Under the pieces are notes generated by a model that was not told the DNA's origin, made no database searches, and was given only the letters and a program-made list of their open reading frames with translations. Made by a program: the position numbers and the translations under genes. DNA of 64,000 nucleotides. Origin: Phallusia mammillata (taxonomy: Eukaryota > Chordata > Ascidiacea > Phlebobranchia > Ascidiidae). Each line of letters starts with the position of its first letter. Positions within the stretch are counted from its first letter, which is position 1. Where the stretch lies: assembly GCA_003260075.1 (NCBI GenBank), contig QLIY01000242.1, positions 106,410 to 170,409 of the forward strand, read 5' to 3'. Positions 1 to 16,044 of the stretch are shown one piece after another.

Positions 1-68
1 TAGCTCAGTTGGTAGAGCGCGAGTCCCGGAAAGACTCCTGTCGTGGGTTCGAATCCCACCGCAGGCTA
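1..68 (+). repeat. tRNA-like sequence, probable SINE head (5' end cut off)
   Basis: The first 68 bases look like a tRNA without its first seven bases. There is a box A-like TAGCTCAGTTGG, a 5-bp anticodon-type stem (GAGTC/GACTC), a short variable region, and a T arm with box B GGTTCGAATCC. The 3' CGCAGGC would pair with a missing 5' GCCTGCG. The 7-base anticodon-type loop CCGGAAA lacks the invariant U33, and there seems to be one extra base before the anticodon stem. That fits a tRNA-derived SINE head or a tRNA pseudogene better than a working tRNA. Confidence 0.5.
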
Positions 69-1016
69 GATTTTTCTAGCCTACGCCTTGCCATATGGTG
101 GTGAATGCTTGGTGACCGGCTGATTCGGTATAGCGCCTTCAATGGGCCTGGCGTACTGCAATTTCAGGATAATATATAAAAAATCTGAGGTGGTTGTGTT
201 GGTCCATCTGTATATAAATGTATTTCAAAACTATCCCTATTATTTGGAAACCACAAATTAATCATAGATATCATATTGTACTATTTATACTTGTATTTCA
301 GAAAAATACATAATCAACAAAAATACATGCACAAAACGTTGTGTTTGCTTTTGGTAAACTTGTTTAATTAAAAAGTTAATCCTCATACGTTCAACAGTAT
401 GTTTTAATTCTCCAGGCATTTAACACCAAGCAAGATGCCAATAAACAACACCAAGATGCCAATAAAGATAGCATATTCTAAAATTGTTTTGTCTACAAAC
501 TGTATGCTGCAATGAAGCATGAGAATATTTACTGCAGCACCACCTTTTAAATTCATGTTTGCAGTCAGAAACACATTTATCAGAAATAAAGTCTGCATAT
601 ACTATGTTGGCGATATACACCAACTGAACAGTTTTAAAACATTTTTATATGTTGTTGGATGTCGTTCACAGAAGATACAATCCAAAGGTTTGCCGACCTA
701 TTAAATCTAAAGGTTGGTTAAAAATCAGGTGGCCAAAATCAACCGAAATTTGGTGGCAAAATTGGCACACAATCAGTACGTTTCAAAATGATTTCAAAAT
801 TGTAAACTTTCTGCCGATGAAAATGGTTTAAAATGTATTTGACTTATTGGCGCATGCTTAGTTAGCAAATAGAACTCGTAGCGATGCGGTTACTTGACAA
901 CATCGAGGATCGAAAAAGAGCAAATCATACAAACGAAAACATGTTCACGACCAAACCTTCATGCATGACTGTGGCTGTATCAGATTCAAATATATGCTAT
1001 TTCTTGTCCGACAAAA
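69..1016. other. AT-rich 5' flank of SLC5 gene A, no gene seen
   Basis: This stretch has only short unsupported open frames and no domain I recognise. The first ~100 bases after the tRNA-like head may be the body of the same SINE. The last few hundred bases should include the promoter of the first transporter gene. That promoter does not resemble the block shared upstream of copies B, C and D. Confidence 0.4.
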
Positions 1017-4000
1017 ATGTCAGTAATAAAGGCAGCTTTTGGGACCCTTGATATTGCTATTTTTGCAGGTAAGTCGAGTTTTAAGTGTAAATGTGGAAAA
1101 GATAAAATAAAAGTCGGCGTGAAGTTACGGTGTGTATTTCGGTAAAAGTTGTTTGTAACTGGCGTCATGAACACATATATTTCACTGTGAAGCAACAGGT
1201 AGCATCTCTAAATCATTCAAATGTTGAGTTGTCAGTTTTGTCATGACGTTTGTAACAATAAAAATGATAATAATTTTTATGAACTGCCGTAATAAACAAA
1301 CTTTTTTTAGCACCAAAAGTCACTAACAAACATGTAAATCGTAGCAAAATAGCAAGCAAAATGATGCGTGAGAACACCACGTATAAAATATGTGGTCTCG
1401 GTTGCGCAGTCAATAGCAAATTCAATCGCTGTACTTCGTTACAGCAACACTCGTTATATCTGCCGGTATTGGGATATTTTTTGCTGTCAAGGATCGAAGG
1501 AAGAAAAATGTCGAAAACTACTTTTACGGCAGCCGGAAAATGTCACCTGTGAGTTTCACTACATCTTCTATAGAGCAGTGGTCGGCAACCGCCGGTCCGC
1601 GGCCCAGTACCGGTCCGCGAGGAGTTGGTTACCGGGCCGTATACTTTTTCAGGTTAAATGCTACAAAACATTTTGCCCATGTATCCCGGGATGATAAACT
1701 AATTTAAGCGTTTTTATTTCTAAATATTTGTAGTTTTTTGAAGACCGGTCCGCGATAAAATTTCACTTTCTAAAGCGGTCCGCAGTGCAAAAAAGGTTGC
1801 CGACCCTGTTCTAGAGTATACAATATAAATATATAAACACTTAATTCAAAATAATTTCAGATTCCTGTGGGATGTTCCATTGCTGTGTCCTTCATATCTG
1901 CCATCACAGTGATTGGTTTTCCCTCGGAGACCTACCTGTATGGGCTTGTAACATTTTGGTTTTGTTTCACTCTTGTTATTCCAACATTTGTCGCATGTGT
2001 TTACTACATTCCATTGATTCACCGACTGCGTTTAAACACTATATATGAGGTAAAACACGATTGCACTCGTCACACACTTTCTGTAATAATTAAGGATTTA
2101 CAAATTTATGTACGTTTCAGTATCTGGGTTTGAGGTTTCATCCAGTCATAAGAAAGATCACGTCAGCTATGGAGATCGTAAATTTGGTTCGAGCAATTAT
2201 CCACATATTTTTATCGGAGTCATACCAACATATATTTTAAAATTTGGGTGTTTGTGACATTTAAAAAACTTGTAAAACAAAACAGGCCTCAAATTTCTTT
2301 TACACTGATGTCGCGCAACCTCTATTTTAGATGATATACATGGGGGTGGTCGTCTATCTACCCGCTCTAGCGCTTAGCGCTGTAACCCCGATCAGTATAG
2401 AATGGAGCATAGTTATGACCAGCGTTATATGCACAATGTACACAACAGTTGTAAGTTGTAAAGTTTTATGAATTTTTTTTGGGGGGAGGGGAGGCAAAAA
2501 TCATTCATCAAAATTTTACATTCGCAGGGAGGACTAAAAGCTGTTGTGTGGACTGATGCATTTCAAGCTATGATTATGCTAACAGGATCCCTTTCAGTTC
2601 TTATCCAGGCTCTGATAATGGTTGGTGGATTTGGGAATGTTTGGGCAGCGCTTGAAAGAAGCGGACGAAATAACATTTTTGTGTAATTCAATCATAGAAT
2701 TATGTTTTAGTCGAAATTACTGATTTCTAGATTTTTTCAGATTTGACCCCAACCCAAGAATTAGAACAACATTTTGGACCATCATCATTGGATTCAGTTT
2801 GTCGCAAACTGTAACCGCTTGTGTCACCCAGTCGATTTGCCAACGATATCTGTCATGCAGATCGATCAAGGAAGCAAGAATGTGCCCAATAATGATACTA
2901 TTTTTTGATGTTATAAGACACACGCTAAAAACCTTTGTTGTTTTACAGTGCAGCTTTTTCTGCTCTTGTGCCCAAAATTACTATCACCCTTATATCAGTC
3001 TTGAGCGGTGGTGTAGCATACGCTTACTTTGAGGGTTGTGATCCCGTTAAAGCCGGAAAAATTTCAAAACCTGATCAATTAATGCCGTATCTAGCACTTA
3101 AAGTCTTCGAAGAACTTCCAGGATTGTCAGGATTTTTCGTGGCCGCTGCTTATAGCGGAACTTTGAGGTATGTGATATCGTATCTTAGTAAAATAACAAA
3201 CTTACATGACAATTTGGATATATTGCAGCTCCGTATCGTCAGGAATTAACTCAGCTAGTTCGATGGTGTTGGAGGATCTATTTATGCCCTGCAAACCTCA
3301 TTTGTCCCCCCCCCCCCCGTATCGTCAGGAATTAACTCAGCTAGTTCGATGGTGTTGGAGGATCTGATTATGCCCTGCAAACCTCATTTGTCTCATATCA
3401 AACAGCTTGTCTTCGGAAAAATAATAGGTGGGTTGAAAGCAAAGCAATGGTTTGTAACAAAGACACTTTAAACTATTTTCCCAGCGCTTTTGATCGGATG
3501 TTTTGTGACGGCAATAGCTTTTTTATCTTCTATGAGTTCTCAAACTATAATATCCATAATCTTCTCGATTGGTGGTGCATTCGGAGGTCCCTTGCTGGGG
3601 GTTTTTACTCTTGGAGTTTTTGTTCCATGGTGCAATGCTAAAGTAAGTGTATACATGGACGACATTGACGACTGGCTATACATGTTGCCAGAAAGTGTTT
3701 TCTCTCAGCAAGCATAAAGCAAACAAGTAGCTCATAGTTTACTTTAGTTGACAATATCTCTAACATAAGTTTGTGTAGGTTATGAATAAAAAGAACTTTG
3801 TTAATAAGTAACAAAACAAGACAATATACATTTTTTTCAATTTAGATCCAAAGGCATATGCCATTAAAAACAACACGTTACTCTTTTCTCTACACTGTTT
3901 GACAGGGAGCATTTGCTGGGCAGCTTGTAGGCATTACAGCCACATTGTGGATTGCATTAGGAGGTCTAGTGAACTCGAAATCCCCGGAGACGCAACGAAT

Positions 4001-4804
4001 GCTTCCAACCTCTGCAGAAAACTGCGCGACCCCTGTTGACAATTTGTACACAAAAGCGATCTACAATTTAACAACTAGCCCTTCCACAACGAGTAATCAT
4101 TGGGTTGACGTCACTTCTGAACACGTGGACAGGTATATGTCAAAGTTGTCAAAGTGTCTGTTTTTGTCTTCACAAAAATTAAGTTTAGCATATAGTCATA
4201 AAAATCGCATCGGATATGTTTATTATTGCGACAATTATGACATTAATCCACTCATTTTACATGTAGTGTGAAAAAGGTGTACGATCCTATACAAGCAATG
4301 TCATTCATGTATTACACGGCAGCCGGGTTTCTTCTCACTATGGTTTTCGGAGTACTTGTTTCCGCTTGCACAGGTCAGCACTTATATAACGACATGTTTG
4401 ATACAAGTCAGGTATTTACCACAAGTAAACAAATAACTAGTTAAACGATAAGTAATACACCGCGTGACTTGCTAAATACCTTTATTTTTTACTACGAGGG
4501 CATTAAGTGAGAATTGTCAATGAAGCATCGTGTTTCTTTCGGTGTATTCTTAGGCTTAAAGGATCCAAAGAAAAGTGACCCCAAGCTATTTGTACCAATT
4601 ATCGACAATCCTCGACTGCCGGAATCGGTTGTTCGATTTTTCCGTTTTGGCGTTCCTCCGTTGAACGACGATTCAAATGAAATAAAGACTGAATTCCAAC
4701 CGGTTAAAGTTCTGGTAAATAGCCCATCTCGAAACTCCTATACCTCCAGTCACGAATTATGTTCAGAAGAAGAATCTCCTCCGTTGGTTGCGAAAGACAT
4801 GTGA
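1017..4804 (+). CDS. SLC5-family sodium/monocarboxylate-type transporter, copy A
   Basis: Thirteen exons: 1017-1068, 1445-1548, 1861-2049, 2121-2186, 2331-2450, 2528-2682, 2741-2881, 2949-3167, 3229-3427 (contains an artefactual repeat), 3485-3642, 3906-4132, 4267-4373, 4554-4804. Without the repeat the frame stays open for about 633 residues, the usual size of SLC5A8/SLC5A12. The start MSVIKAAFGTLDIAIF enters the first membrane helix. Exon 3 (IPVGCSIAVSFISAITVIGF, then PSETYL) matches the early SLC5 core. Exon 12 gives the last helix (SFMYYTAAGFLLTMVFGVLV). Exon 11 encodes a Ser/Thr-rich external loop with NCT- and NLT-type glycosylation sites. By family this is a plasma-membrane, sodium-coupled importer of short monocarboxylates or similar anions; the substrate is not readable here and SLC5A6-like activity is possible. 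Of the four copies it looks the most divergent and the least damaged. Confidence 0.85.
1576..1808. mobile_element. hAT-type MITE (family 1) in intron 2 of SLC5 copy A
   Basis: The ends are inverted repeats: CAGTGGTCGGCAACC on the left and GGTTGCCGACCCTG on the right. Flanking octamers ctatagag and ttctagag agree at 6 of 8 positions, as expected for an aged 8-bp hAT target duplication. The interior is rich in CGGTCCGCG-type motifs. A second member lies at 53209-53390. There is no coding capacity. Confidence 0.8.
3231..3395 (+). repeat. Direct repeat of exon 9 around a poly-C tract
   Basis: About 75 bases of exon 9 (3231-3305) are followed by 13 C (about 3306-3318) and then by the same sequence again with a few substitutions (from 3319). 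The second copy runs on to the normal donor at 3427. The repeat disrupts the exon as assembled, while the second copy alone gives a normal exon. It reads as two unmerged alleles. Confidence 0.85.
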
Positions 4805-4830
4805 TGACTTTGCAAAAAATTTCTGTATTT

Positions 4831-4836
4831 ATTAAA
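4831..4836 (+). terminator. Possible poly(A) signal of SLC5 copy A
   Basis: An ATTAAA hexamer lies about 27 bases after the stop codon of copy A. It is the commonest variant of the canonical signal, but the placement is the only evidence. Confidence 0.35.
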
Positions 4837-6122
4837 TGATTTGATTCGCGAACTGTTCGGTATCTGCTTGTCATTTTAGCTGTTGTTTAGGCTTAACAGC
4901 TTCATCCCACGTAATTTACAGAAAGCAACTCATTTTTATTTGTCGAAATTATATCAAGTTCTCGTCTTAACTAATCCACACACAAGACTGAAAAAAATAA
5001 AACGAGTTCGTTGCAATAGGAGCTGCATGTCGATAAGAAGTGAAGAACATGTTTTCTTGACTGCAGGTTATTACTCAGTTTGTGCAACTAAAAACAGGGT
5101 AATATACGCCAGTCAAATGGCTGCCTCAATGTTTCCTTTAGCAAATAAAAATTGACCAAAGCCCCCCCCCCAGTGAAGAACATGTTTTCTTGACTGCAGG
5201 TTATTACTCAGTTTGTGCAGCTAAAAACAGGGTAATATACGCCAGTCAAATTGCTGCCTCAATGTTTCCTTTAGCAAATAAAAATTGACCAAAAAATGTT
5301 TGTTAAATTGGCAGGAAAGTACAAAATTCTAAGTTTATATATACATCTACAAAATCCAAGTATAGCTATTTAAATGCATGTATAGTAATCAAAACCCGTG
5401 CTATATCGCATTACATGACCCAGTTTTGTTCACTGAAAGCTTACGTAACAGCGTTGCTACATTGGTTGATTCACCGACGGTATAATTACCAGACAGCAAT
5501 TTCTGAAGGTGGATTTATTAAACGGGCGTGTGTGAAAGCGTTTGTCTTTCTAACACTATTATTCTACAACATTAATGACAATTTTTGGTAAATATATGCT
5601 GCCCCTGCAACCTAAATGCATTTGGCTTTAGCAACAATTTTGATTTATGTTCACCAAGAAGGACATAGATAAACTGAATTTGTAAACTCACGATCTAGAA
5701 ATTTCAGTCATAAAATGTCGAAACTATAGCTCAGTGGTCATCCCCGCAAGTGTGTCAACCTCTTAAACCAGGTTTGTTTAACCCTGTTTGTCCGAAATAA
5801 GTAAACAAACATTGCCTGGTTGGCAAATCTCGTTTAAATTTACAGAAACGTATAACATAATATTCTAGACGTTTTGAAGTTATTTATAGGGTTAAACAGT
5901 TTGATAAACTACACGCAAAAGTGTTTTGTTTTAATTATTTTGTTTGTTTTCTGGCTCATGGTGAGTAAACAGCCAGGAAAGAGAGTCATGTCGGTGCGGG
6001 CGGGTAACCACATTAGGTTTCCAAAAAAAAGAGAAAGTCAAATAAAGCGATGACGATAAAACTTTTTTGAATCGATGTGGAGATTTCAGTTGCAGGAGAG
6101 ACTTCATTAATGCCAAGCAAAA
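4837..6122. other. Intergenic spacer A-B with a poly-C repeat junction
   Basis: No gene is seen. Positions 5039-5160 are repeated at about 5172-5294 across ten C at 5162-5171. From about 5860 to 6122 the sequence resembles the region directly upstream of copies C and D, so it is probably the duplicated promoter and 5' leader of copy B. Confidence 0.5.
5930..6122 (+). promoter_or_regulatory. Conserved 5' flank shared by SLC5 copies B, C and D
   Basis: The block before the start codon contains ccaggaaa, gagtcatgtcggtgc, caaataaagcgatgacgata and gatttcagttgca in the same order as at about 10300-10462 and 15880-16044. Copy A lacks it. It is the best candidate for a shared core promoter and leader, but the similarity could simply reflect recent duplication. 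No TATA box is evident. Confidence 0.45.
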
Positions 6123-9890
<3,768 letters not shown>

Positions 9891-10462
9891 TCATTTTGCG
9901 AAACATTTGTATATTTTCAACCGTTGCAGTTTGCATGGCGTTTGTGTTTAGTTTGTCATCTTATTTGTGGTTTAGCTTTGATTATGCCCCGTTGCTCTTT
10001 TAATTAATAATATTACGCTACATTTGTAGTTAGCGGACAAGCATAACAAAAAAACTTAAGATTTTTGCGGGGTCTTCATTTTTCTTCGTCTCACTTTTAT
10101 TTGTGGATTTGTAGCCAAAATTAGCAATAAACTTTCTGTAAAATATTTGCGTGGTATGACACCAGCAGAAAGTCAGTTTAAGAAGCGCATTATCGTCTGA
10201 AACCATTGTCCAAAAATATCCGCTTTAAATCCTAGATCTGTATCAGTTGGTTTACAAAGTTTTACCCCAACGGTCCCCTGACATTAATTTGTTTGTTTTT
10301 TGCCCATGTGAGTAAACAAGCCAGGAAAAAAAGTCATGTCAGTGCAGCCAGGTGACATTGAAAGTGTGGCCAGAAAGTCAAATAAAGCGATGACGATATA
10401 ACATGTTAAAAATCGATGTGCCGATTTCAGTTGCAGGAGAGACTTCATTAATGCCGGCGAAT
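9891..10462. other. Intergenic spacer B-C
   Basis: No gene is seen. AATAAA at 10126-10131 is a plausible poly(A) signal for copy B; the surrounding context (agcaataaa, ttctgtaaaatatttgcg) recurs after copy C. The right part, from about 10300, is the 5' block shared with copies B and D. Confidence 0.5.
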
Positions 10463-12711
10463 ATGTCATCGACAAAATCAACTTTTGGGACCCTTGATAT
10501 TATTATTTTTGGAGGTAAGTGGAGTAAAAACTGTATTGAAGTTGTAGTACATCATTTTATGTAGAGCCATGTATAAATACCATTCGATCTAAAGTTATTT
10601 AGTTTATTCAGGTAGAATGTACCAAACTATGTGATATAACGTAATTAAGTTCGGTACACACGTATTGCGTTGCATACATACGATAAACTTTGAATTGATT
10701 ATTTCCAAGTGTGTTACAAAATGCCGCTGTTAGAAGACTTTTTTACTACTCAATACATCGCCCATACATTAATCAATTTAGAGTTTAACAAATGTAATTT
10801 TACGTTACGTTGAAAAGTACGATGATTGTTAGTTTGGCAAAATAGCAACGACACAAAAACTCCAAACAAACAGTTGGATTTATCAATAAAGACTAAAGTT
10901 TTAAAACCCTCTGCGTTGAAGGCGTTTTTTGTAATCTAGTTTACGACACCTGAACGTGTAATAACGCCAAATGACACATGTTTAAAAGCGACAGTACGTG
11001 GTAATGAAATACGTCCTGGTGGCACCAACTTGGCATTCGTTGCACAGTCAGCAGTAAATTCAGTCCCTGTATTTTATTTCAGCAACACTGGTTGTATCTG
11101 CCTGTATTGGAATATTTTTTGCTGTCAAAGATCGGAGAAAAAAGAATGTCGAAAACTACTTTTACGGCGGCCGAAAGATGTCACCCGTGAGTCATTATTA
11201 CACTCTCATAAAATACAAGACAAACAAACCCAAAAATTGCAATTTCTTGTTTAGATACCTGTGGGATGTTCAATTGCAGTTACTTTCATATCTGCCATCA
11301 CATTGATTGGCTATCCCTCCGACACCTACTTGTTTGGGCTTGTAACATTTTGGTATTGTTTTACTCTTGTTATTCCCACAATTATAGCCTGTATTTACTA
11401 CATTCCTTTGGTACACCGGCTTCATTTAAACACAATATATGAGGTACACCATGTTTTCAAACTACATACAAATGATTGGATGTCACAATCTTGTACTTAT
11501 TTCAGTATCTGGGTTTGAGGTTTCATCCTGCCATACAAAAGATGACATCGGCCTTGGAGATAATAAATGTGGTAGGTCACATATTAAATTATATTGTTTA
11601 AGTGCTTTTAAAAAAATGTGCAAAGTGCGGTTATGTTTTCTGCAAATTTAGGTAATAGGATTTTTTTCAGCTGATTTACATGGGTGTGATCGTCTATCTT
11701 CCTGCTCTGGCCCTTAGCGCTGTTACCCCAATCAGTATAGCTTGGAGCATTATTGTCACCAGCGTCATATGCACAATGTACACCACAGTAGTAAGTTGCA
11801 AATTTCAAAAACATTGCAACAAAAATTTAACTGAAAATTTCATAGGGAGGACTGAAAGCTGTCGTGTGGACTGATGCTTTTCAAGCTCTCATTATGTTGA
11901 TAGGATCGCTCTCAGTTCTTATCCAGGCTTTAATAATGGTTGGTGGCTTTGGAAATGTTTGGGCCGCGCTTGAAAGAAGCGGAAGAAACAATATTTTTGT
12001 GTAAGTAACACTTGTTATTGCATTCTCTGAAACTAAATGCAATATGTGAGCTCGCAAAACCGCAATTTAGTTATGCAGCACTCGTTACTCTTCAGATTCG
12101 ACCTAAATCCAACAATCAGAACAACATTTTGGACAATCATGGTTGGATTCAGTTTGACTCAAACTTTATCAGCTTGCGTCAATCAGTCGATTTGTCAGCG
12201 ATACTTGTCTTGTAGATCCACCAAACATGCAAGAATGTGCGTACAAATGATTCATTAATATCTGTTGTTAGGGTTTGAGACAATTTTTTCAGACATTGTT
12301 TTGTTTTGTTTGCAGTGCAGCTTTTGCTGCCCTCGTACCAAAAATTAGTATCACCTTTATATCAATCTTATGTGGTTGTGTACTGTATGCTTTCTTTGAG
12401 GGTTGTGATCCCATCAAATCCGGGAAAATTGCCAAATCCGATCAAATGATGCCATACCTTGCACTTGAAGCGTTCAAAAACCTTCCAGGGATGTCAGGAT
12501 TTTTTGTGGCTGCGGCTTACAGTGGAACGTTAAGGTATACCGTATATTATTTTAAAACAAAATTGTACTGTAACTGAACATGTCGGTGTGCCATGCAGCT
12601 CCGTATCGTCTGGAATTAACGCTGCGGGTTCACTGTTGTTGGAGGATTTTGTTATGCCGTGCAAACCTCATATGACCCATTTTAGACAACTTCTTATCGG
12701 AAAAATAACAG
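10463..12711 (+). CDS. SLC5-family transporter, copy C, 5' half (exons 1-9)
   Basis: Exons at 10463-10514, 11083-11186, 11255-11443, 11506-11571, 11671-11790, 11846-12000, 12096-12236, 12316-12534 and 12599-12711. They encode the first nine exons of the transporter with all expected splice phases and no stops. From intron 4 onward the sequence, introns included, is almost identical to copy B. Shortly after the donor of exon 9 there is an N at 12727, after which the sequence jumps back to intron 5 of a different paralogue. Exon 9 ends in phase 1 but the next exon found (a second exon 6) begins in phase 0. A direct splice would therefore break the frame. This segment and the next are either one misassembled gene or two partial genes. 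Confidence 0.7.
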
Positions 12712-12726
12712 GTGTGCGGCAAGGTA

Positions 12727-12727
12727 N
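12727..12727. other. Single N at the internal breakpoint of SLC5 copy C
   Basis: Left of the N the sequence follows the exon 9 donor context of copies B and C (ggtgtgcggcaaggta). Right of it the sequence (aaaattcaaccgagag) matches intron 5 of copy D near 17262. The N marks the junction between two non-contiguous positions of the gene. Confidence 0.85.
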
Positions 12728-12758
12728 TGATACAAAAATTCAACCGAGAGTTTCATAG

Positions 12759-15166
12759 GGAGGACTAAAAGCTGTCGTGTGGACTGATGCTTTTCAAGCT
12801 CTCATTATGTTGATAGGATCGCTCTCAGTTCTTATCCAGGCTTTAATAATGGTTGGTGGCTTTGGAAATGTTTGGACCGCGCTTGAAAGAAGCGGAAGAA
12901 ACAATATTTTTGTGTAAGTCACACTTGTTATTGCATTCTCTAAAACTAAAAGCAATATGTGAGTTCGCAAAACCGCAATTCAGTTGATGCAGCACTACTT
13001 ACTTTTCAGATTTGACCTAAACCCAACAATCAGAACAACATTTTGGACAATCATGGTTGGATTCAGTTTGACGAATACTTTATCAGCTTGCGCCAACCAG
13101 TCGATTTGTCAGCGATACTTGTCATGTAGATCCATCAAACACGCAAGAATGTGGGTAAAAATGACTCATATCTTTTGTTACAGTTTAAGAGAAGTTTACC
13201 AGCCGTCGTCTTGTTCTGTTTACAGTGCAGCTTTTGCTGCTCTCCTGCCAAAAATTACAATCACCTTTATATCCATCTTATGTGGTTGTGTACTGTATGC
13301 TTTCTTTGAGGGTTGTGATCCCATCAAATCCGGGAAAATTGCCAAATCCGATCAAATGATGCCATACCTAGCACTTGAAGCGTTCAAAAACCTTCCAGGG
13401 ATGTCAGGATTTTTTGTGGCTGCGGCTTACAGTGGAACGTTGAGGTATGCCGTATATTATTTTGAAACAAATTGTGCTGTAACTAAACATGTCGGTGTGC
13501 CATACAGCTCCGTATCGTCTGGAATTAACGCTGCCGGTTCACTGTTGTTGGAGGATTTTGTTATGCCGTGCAAACCTCATATGACCCATTTTAGACAACT
13601 TCTTATCGGAAAAATAACAGGTGTGCGGCAAGGCATCCTGTTGACCTACTTACTATGATTTAATGACATTTTAAATATTCCATTTAGCAATTTTGCTGGG
13701 ATGTTTTGTGACGGCAATTGCTTTCTTGTCTTCTTTGAGTTCTCAAACAATCGTATCCATAATCTTCTCGACTCGCGGTGCTGTTGGAGGTCCCATGTTG
13801 GGTGTTTTTACTCTTGGAATTTTCGTTCCATGGTGCAATACAAAAGTAGGTCGATGCCGTACATACACAAGTCGACACAGTACATATATTAGTCGACGCA
13901 GTACATCTATACATTCGGCGACACACGATTCTAAACATTGTATTGAAGTATATAATACAAGGTCGATGTTTGTTGGTTACACTTCATATTCTCCTCTTCA
14001 CTATTTTGAGCCTAAATACAAAAATAATTTATCGACAAAAAGCTCAATATATTCTCGTTTCGACCAATGTTTTACTTTTGCACACTTAAAAATATGAAAG
14101 TTATTTCAACACTATATCTAGAATTAGGTATAAGTTTGCTGGAAAAATGAAACCACCAATTTATGAAATGTTTTCGACAGGGTGCTTTCGTTGGACTCCT
14201 TGGAGGAATTACATGCACATTGTGGATTTCATTGGGAGGTCTAATAAACGGAAAAGCTCCTGAATCGCTACGAAAGCTACCAACCTCAACAGCAAACTGC
14301 ACTTCCATTTCAGATCTTTTGTACGCAACGTCGTCTTACACAACTTACCCTACCACAACGTATACTGTTTGGAATAACGCCACAGCGAAACATGTGGACA
14401 GGTGGGTGACCTGCACGCTGTTATTTTACGGGGCCAACTATTTTCATCGACATGCACTCAAATACAGTTTTACTTGTTTCCAGTCCTTAAACAAATAACC
14501 TAGTTGTCTAATTTTGGTGCAAACGGATTGATTTTTGATTAAAATCTGAAAGTGACTGTTGCGGCTTGGAATGTTATTCACACAACCACATATGTTTTTC
14601 TTAAAGTGTGGAGGAAACATACAATCCAATACAAGCTATGTCATTCATGTACTACACGGCAACAGGTTTTCTTCTTACTGTGGTCGTTGGAATTCTTGTT
14701 TCTGCTTGCACAGGTCAGTACTTGCGTAACTTATGAAACAACACGTATAACTCTAGAGTTTACATTGTGCTAACATATGACTTTAACGCTGTGGAGTGCT
14801 GAATACAAGTGTACCACGTGCAAACAAAACGTCTGGTTAAACACTGATTAATTACACTAGGACTTGCAAACAGTAAAAATTGAAAATTTTCAAACATCAA
14901 TCATACAACTATTCTTAGGTTTGAACGACCCAAAGAAAAGTGATCCCAAGTTATTTGTGGCGATTGTGGACAATCCTCGCCTGCCGGAATCGGTTGTTCG
15001 ATTTTTTCGTTTTGGTGTTCCTCCCTTAAACGATGATTCAAATGAAGAAAAGACTGAATTCCAACCGGTTGAAATGTCGCTAAGCAGATCTCGAAACTCC
15101 TCTACCTCCAGTCGTGATTATTGGACAAAAAAAGAAGATCCTCCGTTGGTAGCAAAATACATGTGA
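12759..15166 (+). CDS. SLC5-family transporter, copy C, 3' half (second exons 6-9, then 10-13)
   Basis: Exons at 12759-12913, 13010-13150, 13226-13444, 13508-13620, 13688-13845, 14181-14401, 14607-14713 and 14919-15166. Exons 6 to 9 repeat those just upstream but resemble copy D more than copy B (TNTLSACANQ against TQTLSACVNQ). If exons 1-5 of the preceding segment are joined to these eight, an intact product of about 630 residues results. That is the most economical model of one real gene. Exon 10 encodes a helix pair (AILLGCFVTAIAFL, then VGGPMLGVFTLGIF). Exon 11 is six bases shorter than in copy B. The product ends PPLVAKYM. Confidence 0.75.
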
Positions 15167-16044
15167 TCATTTTTGAAACATTTGTACATTTTTAGCCGTT
15201 ATAGTTTGCATGGCATTTGTGTTTAGTTTGTCATCTTATTTGTCGATTAGCTTTAATTATACTCCATTGCTCTTTTAATTAATTATATCACCTAATACTT
15301 TTAGTTATCGGGCAAGCATAGCATGATACGACCTTTACGTGTTTACGGGGTATTTGTCTCACTTTTATTGATAGATATGTGGTCAACACTAGCAATAAAG
15401 TTTCTGTAAAATATTTGCGTGGTATGAAACCAGTAAGGAAGCGCGTTATCGTTTGAAACCATTGTTTTAATTTTGTCCAAAAATGTCAGCTGTAGATCGT
15501 AGATCTGTATCAGTTGTTTTACAAAGTTTTACCATAAAGGTAACGCAACATAGCAGGTATAGGCTTACAATTAAAACAATCAGTGAGGCCTTAGTCAGCT
15601 ACTCGCGAAATCTTTTATGGAAGGGTTGAAAGACAATAACTAACAAACTGAGCAGAGAACCAGAGGGTTGGAGTATATTACAGTTTTGTCGAACTACTTT
15701 CTGTTAACAAACAAACACAAAAGCTGCACTAAACTCAAAGTTAATAATTGAAACAACGAAATTTTGTTATCGATGTATTTCTGAATGTTATGGATACGTT
15801 TTTTATTCCGTTTTTCTCACCTGGCACAAGATCTGTAAAAGTGTTTTATTTTGCTTAATTCGTTTGCTTTCTGGCTCATGGTAAGTAAACAAGCCAGGAA
15901 ATTTGAGAGTCATGTCGGTGCGGGCGGGTAACCACATTAGGGTCCGAAAAAAGAAACAGTCAAATAAAGCGATGGCGATAAAACATTTTTGAATCAATGC
16001 GGCGATTTCAGTTGCACGAAAGGCTTCAGTAATGCTAAGCAAAA
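15167..16044. other. Intergenic spacer C-D
   Basis: No gene is seen. AATAAA at 15394-15399 is the likely poly(A) signal of copy C, in the same context as after copy B. The block from about 15880 to 16044 is the shared 5' flank described for copies B and C. Confidence 0.5.
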
